NCBI GenBank assembly: GCA_008360955.1
Contig: LUCM01006516.1
Coordinates: 330,014-394,013 of the forward strand
Length of the DNA: 64,000 bases
Direction: 5' to 3'
Source: Fasciolopsis buskii
Lineage: Eukaryota > Platyhelminthes > Trematoda > Plagiorchiida > Fasciolidae
The notes under the pieces: model-generated
The model's input: the letters and a program-made list of their open reading frames with translations, nothing else
Databases searched by the model: none
What the model was told of the DNA's origin: nothing
Made by a program: the position numbers and the translations under genes
In this document: piece after piece, positions 24,339-38,107 of the stretch
How the letters are laid out: every line of letters begins with the position of its first letter
Numbering within the stretch: position 1 is the stretch's first letter

Positions 24339-27300
24339 GATATTACACTATTCAGCTGTTCAGGAATTAAGACCATTCCCCATTTGACCGCTTATTCTTC
24401 ACACTGGTTTATCTTGACGGTCTTCACTATCAATCGGATTTGTGGCTCGTAAATCCAACGTAACGAATGGGGTAGGTTGGACCATACAGAGCAATTTATA
24501 GCCATTAAAATTTGGATCCATTCGGCGAACTTGTAATCACCTTTGACCGATTTTCGAGACAGCAGGATAAATAGTAAATGTTGTGTACTACACCATACCA
24601 ACAACAAGTGCGAGCAAAACTTCCATTCAGACATATTAGGATATGAAGTTATTTGAGCCCAGATGTGATGCCACTGATTTCTGGCATCATTTGCCCTCGA
24701 AGAAGGGATGATTTTCCAAGTCCGTGAGACTAGCAAAAAGATACTGTGTTCACAAAAGAAAGTGTCGTTAGCAATAAAAAATGACGCAGAACAGAGTTGC
24801 TGAACCATAGCGATTTAAAGAGAGTACAGTGTTGGAACATGCTAACAAGGCCAGAGCATGAATAATACGGTAATCGTCTTTTTGAGGTGATTCAGTGTGT
24901 GCACCTTTGGTACAAGGTTCGGAGAAGCCATCCACTTACTTGAATACAGCAGTCTGTCCGCGGACCACCTTTACTAGCAACCAGTGTTTTCTGCTAATCG
25001 TAATTCGGCAGGTGTAAATATGAACCGCACATTTTTGACAAATTGCGTAAAATGGATTAACTAAATAACCTGGTCGAGGAATGAGACAAGCAAGATTAAA
25101 TTCATTCAGGCTCCCATTTAATTTGCCTCAATCTAAGTTCTCCAAACATGATTTAAACCCTTGTCTTCATAGACATTTCACAAGGGGAAAGTAGATGCAT
25201 CTGGTTATTGCACGCTCCATATTTTCCGTCCCTAAGGCGATTCCGTAGCACCGCCCAGCCGTGACAATCTGTGCTAACTATGAAAAGAGTTAAGAAATGA
25301 GTAACTGAGATTCGGAATTGTCGGCTACTTGTTAGGTTTCCAAATAGGGACATCGCAACTGGCTGTCGCTCGCGTGCAGCGTGCCTAACAAAGCGATTGA
25401 ATTCATTGTGAACTAATTGACCGTCTGATGTTTGTTTCGGCCTGGCTTGTTCGGATTTCACACCAGACCTCCAAATCAGCCATCGTTGTCCTCGATACCC
25501 TTGTCATACGTGCCATAAACGAGTTAGACCAGTTGTGATACCTACTAGTATTAACCTTATCGTCTCCCGAATTCATACTGCGGCTTCTATTTTAATGTGA
25601 TTTTTTTCCGAATCCAGTTTGGAAATGGCATGGAATCAATGTCATAATAAAAAACACATGAGGTACACCGTGCAATCCGATTGTGAATGCGCAGGTGTGC
25701 AGATAAGATTATGGTAAGCTAAACCGAATGTCCATTTGATCTCTTCCTGTACACCAGTTTCGAAGCAATAACGGAACCGTTTTCAATTCTTTATCATCTT
25801 GATCAACAATGGCGAATAACTGCAAAAATAAAATAGTCTTGATATGATTATGGCATATGCAATTGTCTATAATATCCAAATCATTCAACTGATTGGAACA
25901 CATAGATTGGCCCGTCCTCCTAGTGTGTGCTTGCTTTTCTGCGCATCGATAGCCGGTAAAAGTGGTTCCATTTTATTCCGTTTTTATTCCAATCCATGCA
26001 GCTGTAATCGAACAAAATTCAATGACGAGCCATCGACATAACTGCAACAATTTGTGATTAACACGGGAATTCCTGATTCACTTTGATGGCATTTGCCAGA
26101 AATAGTCACGCACTGGGAAAAATGTTTTCGCTGTAAAGCCATTTCGGTATTTTGTGGAACGAGATCAGTGACTGGGATAACTCGGCTTCTCTAAACCTAT
26201 CCCGTCGACCCAGTGGGCCAAGAACAAGAAAGAAAAATAACAGAAAAATCAAAGCTGAAGTTCATTCACTAAAACAAAAGTAGATTATTTCATTTTATCT
26301 AACGGGATCGGTCGTTCTGTTCCATATCACGTTTTCCGTTAATATATTATCCTTTATTGGAAAAATGAAGTGTTTAAAAAAAAAATTAATCGACCCTAGG
26401 TGCTTAACACTCAATGACTCCCATGATGCACAAATTTTTGCATTCCGTGAGAGAGGATGCTTGCCCTACGGAATATCGGCCATGGGCCTTTGGAGAGTTC
26501 GTTTCCGGTCCGAATTCCGATAGGAAGAACCTAATGTGCAGGTCAAAGGTCAGTATGAGACCTTAAACTAGGTCAACTGACAGCTTCACACAGAAATCCT
26601 GTATCAATACACGATCGTATGAAACATTGGGAGTGTGCAGAACTTCTCCAGGTCAGACGACATCCGCTTACTTAGAGCACACAACGCAGCAAACGGACCT
26701 GACCTAACCGATACTGGGACGCCGCTTTCTAGCATTCGTTGACGGATTGTAAATCATTCTGTCAGCTTTTCGAATCCACTAGCCAAACCGCGCTGTTTCT
26801 ACTTCCTTTCTTCGGTGTCACTCTTTATTCGGACCTCCAGTGGCCAGCGTGCAAAACATCTAACAAACGGGTATTTCATCATGCAAATTTGGCGCGAAAA
26901 ATATCCGATAGACAAACCGGACATACGAACTGCTAGACAACTGGAAAGTTTGATAATCGTCAACCCAGTGGTAATGATAATATAATGGCCTCTGTCATAG
27001 AAATCGCGGCTTAACACTAAAGTTTTCATAAGCGAGCAATAAAGAATTACACGAATTCATAAAACAACCGGTGAATTTGTGCTGTGCGGTTGTAACGTAG
27101 ATTGATTTTTTTTAATTTGACAAGTTACTGCACACTTGGCTGTTTTATTGCTCGATTTGATCACTGGACAAATTAGCGATAAAGTGCAACGAACACAAGA
27201 TTCACGAACAGACAGGACAGAAATGGCACAGTGTTTTACACATAAACGCATTCTGTGGGTAAAAGTATGACAATAGACAAAGTCACCTTTTGATTGCAAG

Positions 27301-27557
27301 AGTTTTCAGTTGGAAATCGTAAAGAAAACTGCGTACCGCTGCATCGGTAGTTTTGGGCATTTAGTGTTACCAAAGCAACAACGATGCGGGAAAAGTCTAG
27401 GCAGTGGAATCAAATTATTTTGTCATTTTCATATGGTGGCGATAAATTGCCCAGAAGAAACAGCATGTTGAATTAACCAGGGGTGTGGAAAGTGTTAATC
27501 TTTATGGAAATACTCATTAAATAAATTTCCATGGCCTTTATCAAGAAATGTTAATAT
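24339..27557. other. Non-coding stretch, no gene recognised
   Basis: Short frames on both strands. A possible splice acceptor (CTATTTTATTTTTGCAG on the minus strand, ending at 25820) opens into a frame of about 36 codons, but no convincing donor follows. No known transposon domain. Confidence 0.4.
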
Positions 27558-27900
27558 GGTGGATCTACGTGCGAATCACCTGATTCTACCCGGTAGAGCC
27601 TTGTCTTAGCCTGATTAGATGAAAATACAATGAGAACAGTGGTGTGAGGTCATCATTAAGTTCAAACATTCCTCGAATGCCATTGGACAGATAGTATTTC
27701 ACCAACCAGGACGTTTGTTATTTTATATAAACGCATGATTTGTAAACTAACCCTGAGTGAGTTTCCCAGCTGGAGTGAACTTCTCTTATTACCTTCAGTT
27801 GCCTAGCTTGCGTCGAATTCAGTCCAGTGCCTGCATGTAATTCGTATCCATTAGTTATCGCGACATAAGCATTACAGGTAATTCTGTGGAAATTATAGAG
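27558..27900 (+). repeat. Dispersed repeat family, copy D
   Basis: Similar to copy C at its start (CGAATCACCTGATTCTACCC), centre (AAGTTCAAACATTCCTCGAA; GCATGATTTGTAAACTAA) and through the later block near TCCATTAGTTATCGCGAC. Same orientation as copies B and C. Confidence 0.72.
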
Positions 27901-28363
27901 AGGAGATAAATTCTTCAAACGCTGACGCACGCAATGAAACACAGCGTGTCCATGCTTTAAGAGGCGGTGAACAATATGTTAATTTATTTGATTCATTAGA
28001 TTGCACGAATTTGTTAAATTTCACTCCCTGTATTTCAATTCTTGGAATACAGGGGTCTTTGAGTGCGAGACTTTCCCGATCACGGAATATCAGCTTGGAA
28101 ATAAACTTGAAGACTGTCAGTTTTTCCCTTGACATTGAGACGGTCAAGTATGCTGAGCCACTAAATCAGACATAGAGACGGTCCATTCAAGCAAACAACA
28201 AGTCTAGTCGATCGACACAGAGCGTTGGCAAACAATTGTAGGTTCTTTAGTCAATTAGCAGCTTCTACCCATCGCTTACTATATCATCCTAAGAACTGGC
28301 ACCAAGGTTAGAATAACTATAAACTACTGGATAAAGCAAGCCCCGAAACGGGCATGTCGCGTG

Positions 28364-28840
28364 TCAACTGTGAGACTCAGGAAAGTGATAATCTAGTCGG
28401 AATTTCCTCAACAGCCATAATTTCGCACACTTCGGTTGTCGAGTACAGATAGCCGCCGAGGGTAGCACAGATGAGTCAGGTCTAGCCACTGTGACGGAAA
28501 GCCAGATATCATGGCCCCAAGACAGTTGTTGCAGGTTTGAAACAGTAGTTTCTAGCTGAAATGTTCTTTCTGATAGCACCGTCAGGTACTTAAAGCTGTA
28601 CGCTGTTCCTACCCGGTCACCACAAAAGATGAATGTGTGCATGGGATCCTTTCAGTCTCGGAGAAACACGTTGCATTTTGCTCGATGGACAAACGTACCT
28701 AGATATCCTTATCACAAAGCGATTCAAAACAAATTGGCTGGATTTTGAACCATCGCTCAGCAGAGTAATATTATCGGCATACTCTAAGTCCAGAAGCTGT
28801 TCATTAAAAGAAGCACAAATCCACCGTCAAGCAAAACCAA
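28364..28840 (-). mobile_element. RTE-type LINE fragment (RT palm and thumb)
   Basis: Minus-strand translation of about 28835-28640 gives DLEYADNITLLSDGSKSSQF, which is the RTE catalytic block (usual form DLEYADDITLLSD; the second Asp is now Asn). The frame 28642-28364 continues with FCGDRVGTAYSFKYLTVLS and LQQLSWGHDIWLSV, matching 'G..V..V.SFTYLGS' and 'LRHLWRRHDIRLSVKGRV' of RTE elements. A 109-codon frame at 29229-28900 may be part of the same element but is not clearly recognisable. The copy is frame-broken and its active site is mutated. Confidence 0.8.
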
Positions 28841-31199
28841 GGTTATGGCGATTTTTAAGGGCAGAGTTAGTAAGTCAGAACAAAAACGATATTGCGAATC
28901 TATTTATCAGATCTGAAAGTTTCAGTTAGATTGCATGACCAAGTACAGAGTGTAGACGCATGGTTGGTCAACTGAGGACCAATCCACATACCGTACCGAT
29001 TACTATTGATCGTTTGCTCTCTGAGTTGTGTAAACCAAGAGTAGGAGGGAGCCAGTCCACAAGGGATACCGTTTGTTAAATCTTCTTGTAATCGTCTCCG
29101 TACTAGCAGTGCGATCCTCTGAGAATGGACGAATTTTTCAATTACTTCCTCTCTCACCAAACTGCAGATCGGTCGACTTAGTCTAAGACCGCGCGAATGG
29201 CCTTCGAAAGGACAAACATTTTCTAACACCTGCAGGAAAGTGGAAATTTGATCGATGTATCAAAAAACCGGTACTAGACCCATTCTGCCATTCGCGAAGT
29301 TCCGCTTCTAGCGTGTTGGTGCAATCTTTGAGGATTGGCAGATATTAATAACTTCGACACTGTGACTAGAACAGCTGATTTGAGAACAAATCTTTGCGAT
29401 AAGACTATGATTGCTTCCCTAAACTAGATGGATGTCTTGTCAAAGTGAAAAACCTTATGCCAAGCAGACGTTTACCGTTTTAAGTTGAGGTTAAGAAAGA
29501 CGATCATTGCCCGGCACTTTTTCGTGTCCTATGGTTTGAATCTCACTGCCGATGTCAGCCTCACAAGGTGAATCTGTCGAAGCAGACAAAGGGACGTATG
29601 TCTGTTTGTCTGTGGGAGATACTGACGCCAAAAGTCAGCTAAAATGTGCTTCATAGTGATGCGCCAAATGCATCAGTAATTTCCGCTGGTTGTGAATGGA
29701 CAAACTGTAAAATTCACATATTAATTTGCTCACGCCTAGTGACCATGCATCCGAAACTTGAGTAAGATCAATCTAGTTTCCAGAATTTTCATTTGATGCT
29801 GCCTGAAATCATGAAGCTTCTCGAACCGTACCTGGGATTGAGTTTGGTTCACGACTGGCTGCAAAGTGTCTTTCACCAAACTTACACTACCGAGGACGGA
29901 TTGGCATGGGTCATGAAGATTCACTGACTTAGCTGATTGAAAGAGGGCATAAATTAGGTAGCTCACCGGCTTTTCGAACATCTGAAAGTCTTACTAAGGA
30001 GAAAACTTCGGTGGCTTGAGTGCAGAACAAACAGGTACTCTCCGTAACCTAATAGGAAGCGGAACCAAAGTGATCTACTTGTATCGCTTTCAAATACTTC
30101 TGACTCGTTCTAGAATTCATGTACTCTGATAAAACCACGATGAAACTATGACTTGAAGATCAGAAGACCTCGAGTAGTTTGCGGCAGAAGGTGCCCTTTA
30201 TTACAGTTAGGCAGCACTTTGTTGATGCATAAGCTGAGCGACAATTGATCACATAGAGCAAGTCTATACGTTCCACTGCCAGTAGCCATCTGTCGACTGG
30301 ACTCCAGTCAGATAGCACGAACTCAGCCTTTTTACTGCCAGCTATACCAGCATCATCGAAACCAGAAACCGCGTCCTCAAATTGACACCTTCCCCCCATG
30401 TACGGCACAGACTAACTGTCATAGACGGACCGGATGGGGATGCCACATGAATGTAAGTCTCCTAAATATAGCACATATCAATCGCCATGGTTTCCAGTGC
30501 ATGGACTCTATGCCTGCTTACCTATAAGCAGTAGGTTTTTGCACGTTTTATGTAGCTAGTTTGAAGGGGGCAAAAGTCGAGGGAGTGTATCAGCCGGCGG
30601 ATGCAAATTCATTAACACGTAATGAAGAAAGACGCGAAAAGTACGGTGAGGGTGTTTCCTTCAGAGATGCTGTCACTAGTGCCACCGATTAAATTTTCCC
30701 ATGAATGTGAAAATACGGAGTGGGTAGAGAGATTACATGAGCGCTTAAAGGAGAGCTAGTTTTTATTCTGCGGAAAATCCTTTCATGCCAACGCGGATAG
30801 TGCCAACCATTTAAAGTAAGGTCTAACATCTTTATTGTTGCTATGTTACTGGTTGACCGCTCGTTCAACCTGGATCTTCTTTAGTAAAGAATGCGTTTCT
30901 GGGATGAGCGGGACCAGGCTCCAGGCGAGTGGTTCATGCTTGTATTCTGGTCACTCGAACACCACGAAGTTCAGTGCTCTCACTTTGTTCGAAGCCCTAT
31001 TTATCACAACTATCGTTCAGCGCTAAGAAGAAGGGAGCATCTCAATACCCTCGCACAGTACAAGTTTCTGTAGAAAAACTAATATACAAGGTAGACAAAG
31101 AACGCACCTACTTTTATGGGGAAAGAAGGTAATGTCGTAGCATTCATCACGTAAAATTCAGTCTAACTGTACAGAAATACATTTTTCAACCATTCTGAC
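28841..31199. other. Mostly unassigned; possible upstream part of the RTE copy
   Basis: The minus frame at 29229-28900 could be eroded RT sequence. A 101-bp open segment (29832-29932, minus) has a fair acceptor (CCCTCTTTCAATCAG) and a GTACGG donor, but is too short to assign. Nothing else was recognised. Confidence 0.35.
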
Positions 31200-32835
31200 T
31201 CGAGAGAACGTGACAGGACGAGCTCCACTGTTTAGATTTTGCTGCTATATCTTCAGTCAGCTGGCTGAGGGATCTTTTAGACATCAATCCAAGAGACAGC
31301 CCTTCACCTTAGTTCACTGTGCACTTTCTGATTTTCTGGCACCACGTCATCTGTTGACCTTCATGTTGCTTCTTTTGCCTCAGAGGGGAACGGAAAACAA
31401 GGCACGGCACCGTAGACATGTGTTCGCCATACGCACAAAGTAATCCAGCTAGGTTCGATCGACTATGATAGAGTTGCAGCTCCACCCAGTACTCGATTCT
31501 TCGCCGATACATTGCACACGCGGTTGCTTCGTTCAGTCCTAATGAAACCATGTAGAGACAGGTGATCAAAAACGTTCAAGCGACGAACATTTTTGGCACG
31601 CGAACTTCCCACGACGACAATAACACAACTGAGCGCACTGCGGTGCAGTGTAAACCAAAATTAAAATTTAGAAAAATGTCAGGTCGCAGCCCCATGGGCC
31701 TCAATCCAGCGTATATGCTTGGAGCTTTACATAAACGTGCACTCAACCGTGATAAAACGCTGCAAACCTTCGTTACGTAGGTGTCCAAGCGAAGCAACCA
31801 GCAGTAGTTAGCCCCCTAGTCGAAAATCAGGCACAAAACCACTCAAGTCCAGTTTTTCAACTGCATTTGACATTTTAGGAGTGTAAAGTACATGCTGAAT
31901 AGAGCTGCAATCCTTGCGAGGTTGTCTACCCTGCGTTACGCATGCTCTGTAGATTCAATCAAACACAATAGATCATCGACGCAATCCAGGTCATATAGCG
32001 TTTCATTTGCCATTGCGACGTCTACATCCTGAAGACTTCCCAAAGCATTCTACATTGCCTCGTCCGTGACGGAGTTGAAGAAGAATGAAGAGAAAAGTCA
32101 CATAAGTTGAACATTTCCATTCATTCTGAACGAACTTGTTGGATTACTATGTATTCGTACGAGGAAAACTATAACTGTAGCGATGTAGCATGTGTGGCGC
32201 ATCTTCAGCAGCAGGCGAACGGTTAAATTGTGGTCACTACAACCCCAATTGGAACGAAATCTGGCTTGTTTTTCGCGAACACTACTCTTATGAACCGATG
32301 TCAAAGAACGCCTCAGTATCGATAATAAAAGGTTGGCAAATATCAGAAGTACTTGGTGATCACAGCGTATAGCCTTCAAAATGAATGCAATCAGTGATCT
32401 CTTATATGAAAGCGAAATGTGCCTCTTGTTCTAAATGCCACACAGAAAGGACGTGAGAATCTTATCAAGGCATCTCCACCCAGTTTGAAAAATCTGGCGA
32501 GTTTTATATGGACCGATCGGTCTCCTCTTCAACAGTCGAATGCTCAACTTCACTTCCATCGTAATTATCGACAGCCAGTCAAACTAGTAGTGTTCGACCC
32601 AAAGCTGTAACCTTTACTGTATGCCAAGAATAGGCTCTCCATTTCTATCGTATGCAGTTCCAATGACCTTAGATTGCCAACCACCAGTGGTGGGTATAAG
32701 TTTAAGCGGTCTTTGATTATTGCCTGAAGCAAATGATATTTTTATTTCTTTCACTAATTTAACCCAGTTGGTTTCGTCATCCTTTCGAGGGCTGGTTGCA
32801 GCTTGACGTTGTAGATGCTGCCCTATCTTATTCAT
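31200..32835 (-). mobile_element. RTE-type LINE, linker through C-terminus, nearly collinear
   Basis: The most complete RTE copy. From right to left it has the pre-RT linker (32835-32614: SGNNQRPLKLI-like, then GTAYDRNGEPI); the RT finger region (32379-32098: REKQARFRSNWGCSDHNLTV and RHTCYIATVIVFL, usual form 'REEQAGFRPGRGCIDHIFTL'); the palm (about 32080-31830: LYDLDCVDDLLCLIESTEHA, where CVDD replaces YADD); the region after RT (31797-31576: CTAVRSVVLLSSWEVRVP); and the tail (31569-31200: HEGQQMTWCQKI and DIAAKSKQWSSSC). Order and spacing are preserved, but stops and frameshifts are frequent. The endonuclease half is not seen. Confidence 0.9.
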
Positions 32836-34476
32836 CTTACAATTCGAGAGCTGGCGTTTTCAATCCATTAGATTCAGCGACTCCTAAATAGATCCTGCTT
32901 CCTTGACGGACATCGGTTCTAGAAGCGCGGGCGGAACCTGCTACAAAATCACCGATTTCATTTGATTCCAGTTCTCACTTGCATTGCTGTTTTCAGGAAT
33001 TGTTTTCCCGTGGGATCACTGCTGCTTGTAAAAGGTACAAAAATTCGAGTCGAGCAAACGTTGAACCACTAACCGTGTTTGCGGCTTGTGTGTGCCGTCA
33101 TTGGACTGTAGCGAAAATCACCTTCAGCCTGACACATGGTCCGACTCTATATATGTGGATTTTTGAACAAAACCGGACCAGCGGTAGCTTACTGCAAAAC
33201 GATCGATCTGAAACGTTACTCTTATAGTTAAGGAACCATCTCGCTTACCCAAGTCAGCTTGCAGCACATCTTCTTGTCCGAGACAGCTTATACAGTGAGC
33301 CTGAGTCTAGCTTATACGTGACAAACTATCAGCTTTGATGGCCGTCCACCTAATCGGAAAACAGAGAGCCGGTGGCGTACAGCTCTGCCCTGAGCCCCGA
33401 CTGGTGCTCAAAGCGGAATTTCTTGAAAATCTTGACGCTTGATGAATAACCAGTATTCCGCCTCACTTGGAAATTCCCCATTTTAGCTGACTTGGTTAGA
33501 TTGTCACGTTTTGTCAACCGTAGGTCAGAAGCTTCGTCAACCTTCTAGAGGACTGCCCTAGTGGGATAAGGTTTACTCATAAGCTCACAATCACATAAGC
33601 GAGTTCATCAATAGTCGTTTTTCCTTTGTTCAAGACCGCTCAGCAGAACTCAGATGGAACTAACCGACCTGGTTGAACATAATCAGAATGGCCAGTTCCC
33701 TATTCGGCCCACAAAGAGCTGAAGTGCTTATACAACCTCACATGTCTGAAAAACGTGCTAGGTGTGAAAATGTGGTGGAATGTCTTCCATGGCAGGAATA
33801 AATGACTGTAATCAAGTATGTTAATCTTGTGCTTTTCTCTACTTGAAAGAGGACCTTCATCTTCCTACTGTGTCGAACTGGTTTTCTTTTTTCAGTGCCA
33901 TGAGATCAGACAGTTTAGTAAAACACAGCCTTAGCCCTATTCACCATATTACCGATGCAACTGTCTGAGCCAATCTACAGCCGCAGTACGGAGATGGTTG
34001 AAACAGTCAATTGTAAAGGTGTGGTGTTTTATACTAGAAAATTTGAAGTTGGCAAACTTGAGAGGAAAAGCCTGACTATTTCGTGCGATGCGATTTGACA
34101 AGTTTATACATTTTCACTATAGATTCCCGCATCTCATGCTGGTAATCAGCCTCGGCTGGAATTCAATAACTGGAATAAAGGTTACTACCTAATGGTTGCT
34201 CAATTTCATTTTGTGGTGCTTTTATTCAGTCACACAATAGCTCGTTGTACCATGGGGAATTCTGTTCTAGTCCTCTTGAATTAAGACAATCAACAAGAAA
34301 ACCTTAGAGACAGTATGCTCAGATGCCTAAACACCAGAGTAGCCTCAGTATCGTCGTAGAAATATGAGCCCTACATACTGATGAGAAAAATTAATGAACA
34401 CAAGAGAAATCAGATAAATCCTCAATTTAAATATAGTTTAATCATAGCAAACATAGTAATGAAAGGTCTTCGACCC
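32836..34476. other. Non-coding stretch, no gene recognised
   Basis: This is where the endonuclease half of the RTE copy would be expected, but I could not recognise it. Only short frames occur on either strand. Confidence 0.4.
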
Positions 34477-34752
34477 TCAAGAACTATACGCCCCTGCTGG
34501 TGATTCTTGAGTGTCCAGTAATCGTCCCTGCATGAGTCTATTTCGTATAGGATCTCTAATTGCGGTTTCATTTGAAGCCTTCAGGAAGATAAATCCAGTA
34601 AGAAACACAATAGTTATTCCAAGTAAGGTTTTCTCCGAATAGTTAGCGTCAGTCTCAAGAACAGTGGAACATGGTTCAATGTTTGAATTTCTATTCAAAG
34701 ATATACGTCCACTCATCGATGTACGCAGGCATCGGTGGTTGAACAAAAACAC
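34477..34752 (-). mobile_element. Possible RTE C-terminal fragment
   Basis: The 91-codon minus frame begins MFLFNHRCLRTSMSGRISLN, close to the RTE block '(L)(L)VFDHRCLRSIARISWDHR', and continues with VLETDANYSEKTLLG where RTE has 'VLGTD..SVDE'. The second half is hydrophobic and does not match well. It may be a decayed fragment; the FxHRCLR match is the main support. Confidence 0.45.
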
Positions 34753-36643
34753 GGGTTTCGTAGTGCTTTGTGAATTTGGCTGCTGATCGATAGGATCTCA
34801 GGCAAACAAAAACCTAGAAATGAGCTGAACTTCGAGATATGACTTTAATTTCAGAAAAATTTTGGTCTTATTGTCGACAATCAGAATACTCACTCTGTCG
34901 TTTTTTGTCGTTCTTAAATTTGCTCCCTGAATGCTGTGGAAACTGGTGGGAATAAATACGAGGAAAACCACTTTCCTCAAATTGTGCTAAACCATTCATG
35001 TTAACTAGACAAAATATTGCGAATTAAGAGTAACATTGTATGGATAGATGACGGCAAAGAGAGCTGGTTCGCAGAGGGAAGAAATTTCGGGTAGGTCCAT
35101 AAATCGTGACAAAGGCGTTAGCAGTGTAGAACCATTAATCACTTTTCCCCCATCTTACCAATCAGCAACTTATCGGGGTCGCTGTGGTCGAGTCAAAGAT
35201 TTCTGTGTATAACTCAACGTGCTATCTACTTAATGGGTTCGAATAGATCACGTGTGCCCATACCCAACAATTTTCCTAGAAAAAACATAAACTAAGAGTA
35301 AAAGTCAGCTGAACATGACTTTTCTTCACCAACCTACTTCAAATTCCCGGCTGGACAGAAATAGTCTTTGGCAGTCCACAACCGAGCATTCCTGTTCAGA
35401 TGCACACAACCCATGCATCTGTTTGGGTCTCTCTATATCTCCCACTGGAATCATGGGCATATACGTGTGTGAAAAATGGAAACAACATTGCCGAGGAACA
35501 AACCAGAAAACCCATTATCTTGGTTCAAAGCTAACAAAAGGCTACTGTGGGTGGATAAAAAACGTAGATTTCGGCAATTCCGTTCGGATTGGTGCACCTC
35601 GAAAGACAGAGTGAAAGTAGCAAGCTCACTGCATATTCCGGTCTGTGGAAAGGCCATTATAATTGAGGATTAGTAAAATATGGATTTGCTTTTGTTTGGT
35701 GAATTCTTAGGGAAAACAGACATCATGTGACCGAACTGCACAAAAGGCAATATCAAACAGTTCGATAATAAATTTAAAGTCTCATCAGTACTACATAATT
35801 CTGGACGGTTCAACAAATAAACCCTTACCGTACATCATCGGCTTTCTTATCTCTTAAATCTGCGGCTAACACACTTCCTTCATTTATGGAGTCAGCATCA
35901 AACTACAGACCAATCACGTTGCTTTTGTGGCACAGGCGCGTGACACTCAACAGGAAAAGCACGACATGGGGCGCAAAATTCATAACTTAACACTGTGCTT
36001 CAGTTTCAACTCAGTATCACTGCCTGTTCACGAGGCGATCAACGACTTTGGCGTGCAATCGAATTTCGCTGAACATGATTAGCTGTCTAAAGTATGCGTC
36101 AGCATGATAGAATTTTTATTGCTGAGATGTTTCCTGGATTAGCAGATCTACTGGATCATCGTAACCTGCATCGATTAGAAGAAGGATGTTATCTGTGGTT
36201 GGTAGTTGGAATCACTGCGACCACACCAATGTTCGAAACACTTGCGATTCTGTAGATTTATGGTGCTTACAGCATGCAAAAATAAATTTGTTTGGAAAAT
36301 AGGAAAAAATTGTGATACAGTCGCAACAAGATGTAGGTTTGCGTGATTCAGTTAAACTATTGCACTCTCTTCATAATTGGTTTAGTTGTGTGTAGTCTGG
36401 GCAGTTTTTTATGAGTCATGTCGCACCGAAAGAATTTGAATGGAATTTTGGGAAATTGACGAAAACATAAGTGCGAACAATCTAGTCCTTCGTTCTTCCA
36501 TTAAAGCGTCAGCTTTACCAATTCGACTAGTGCTTTCCACTCTAATTTGCCAGTCTTCCAAACTGCTCTTAAGAAATATGAGGTACTTCTTATGACTCTG
36601 ACTACGCACCAGCCAGCACTGAGATTTTCGGTAACCCTATTAT

Positions 36644-36702
<59 letters not shown>

Positions 36703-38107
36703 GCAAAATAGTGTCGCTAATCCTCATAGATTTTAACCCCACCTAAGAGATATATACGCTTGTCGCAGTTTCCTTTCTAAGTAGTGCTTTTAAGAAACTT
36801 ATTAGGTTAAAAGTACCGTCCAGCGGTGCAACTGAAACAACAAGACAATCGAGAACACATACTTTAAGTAGAAAGTCGCGTATATGGAATGAAGGATAAA
36901 TTTCCGCCGGAGGGGCAAGGGCGATCTCTTGGTTATTACCGTTCGTCGGGTATACTTATCCAGTACGCTCTTGCCCAATCATCTTCATACTTGTGCACTC
37001 CTTTGCTATATCGGAACGGGAATCTCACGCAAATCGTTAGCAATTTGCATGGACAATGGAGCCATTTGAGTATCCCAAGATGATTTATTGGATACGGCGT
37101 GAAAGTTAAACTGGGATGCCCATTTAAGCCGTGTAAAATGCACTAAAAAGTGGTACCCAGGCAAGGAGGTCACTGAAGCTTTAAAGTGATCTAGACAGGA
37201 TTGCGATAATTCCCGAGCGAAGGTCTGTATCTCAAATATCAGTAGTCGAAGAACATGCCAATATTAAAGGTATCCTGTGTATGGTGCCGTTTAAATTGGA
37301 CGAAACACCAAGTTACGTGCAGTGTGCCGTGGAAGAAAGAAATTATTACTAAAGGGATGGTTTAAACTCGGCTGGTCACCACAGGTGAAATTTCTGGTGG
37401 CATAGACTGCGCCAGGGAAATTATTGTTTCAATTCAATATGACTAAGATTAGCGGTTCATCGAAGTAAGCAAATTTGCCGATTATTCTGTCCAAAATGAA
37501 TGGAAAACAGCCTGCTTCAAGAAAACTCATGAGTATAAATTGCTATCTGGTGTTACAACATAATCCAATTGAATCAATAAATGGCACCACAATGAATTCG
37601 TCTGATTATGACTTTAAACACCGCACATCTCAGTTTTCTTCGGTATAGTTTTGATTTGAATCATGCAAAAAATTCATGAACCGTGATCATAAAGAAGAGC
37701 ACACAGAAACAGATGTTTTTCCAAAAATCAAATTGAATTAAACATTGGGCACTAGGAAAAAATGCTTTGAGATTCAAAACAAAACTCCGAAGTTGGTTGT
37801 TAAATGAACGAGGCTAATTGTAATTTCGAAAAACTCCTATATCAAATCTGCTTGTCATATGTGACAATATGATTGAGTTATATTCATTTACCGTCGCCCC
37901 TGTCACTAGGGTTTATCGCTAGAAATAGAGCAAAATTTATAGTTTCATGCAGCATTTGAATTTGGACACTCGATCGAGCCATGGGTTTTCCTCGTCCCGT
38001 ACTCACCCTACATTCATCCCAATCTATGTATTTCCAAACATTTGGACATAATACATCTGTCTTGTTGAAATCACCAAACTAGCTCAAACTTCCAGTGAAA
38101 AAGTTAA
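34753..38107. other. Non-coding stretch with TA microsatellite
   Basis: No recognised coding sequence. Frames of up to 99 codons (35315-35614, plus) overlap minus frames and match nothing. Near 35165-35250 the words GCTGTGGTCGAGT and GGGTTCGAA recall the A and B boxes of a tRNA-derived SINE, but no cloverleaf forms. Confidence 0.4.
36639..36702. repeat. (TA)n microsatellite with TGTA interruptions
   Basis: TA-rich tract broken by three TG steps; non-coding. Confidence 0.92.

Noticed and set aside
25734..25819. Possible minus-strand exon after a strong acceptor
   Set aside because: No believable donor follows and the frame is short.
29832..29932. Possible 101-bp minus-strand exon
   Set aside because: Splice signals are moderate and the peptide is too short to assign; an internal GTAAGT makes the borders ambiguous.
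35165..35250. tRNA-like words (GCTGTGGTCGAGT, GGGTTCGAA)
   Set aside because: Arms do not pair into a cloverleaf. At most an eroded tRNA-derived SINE; too weak to list as a gene.
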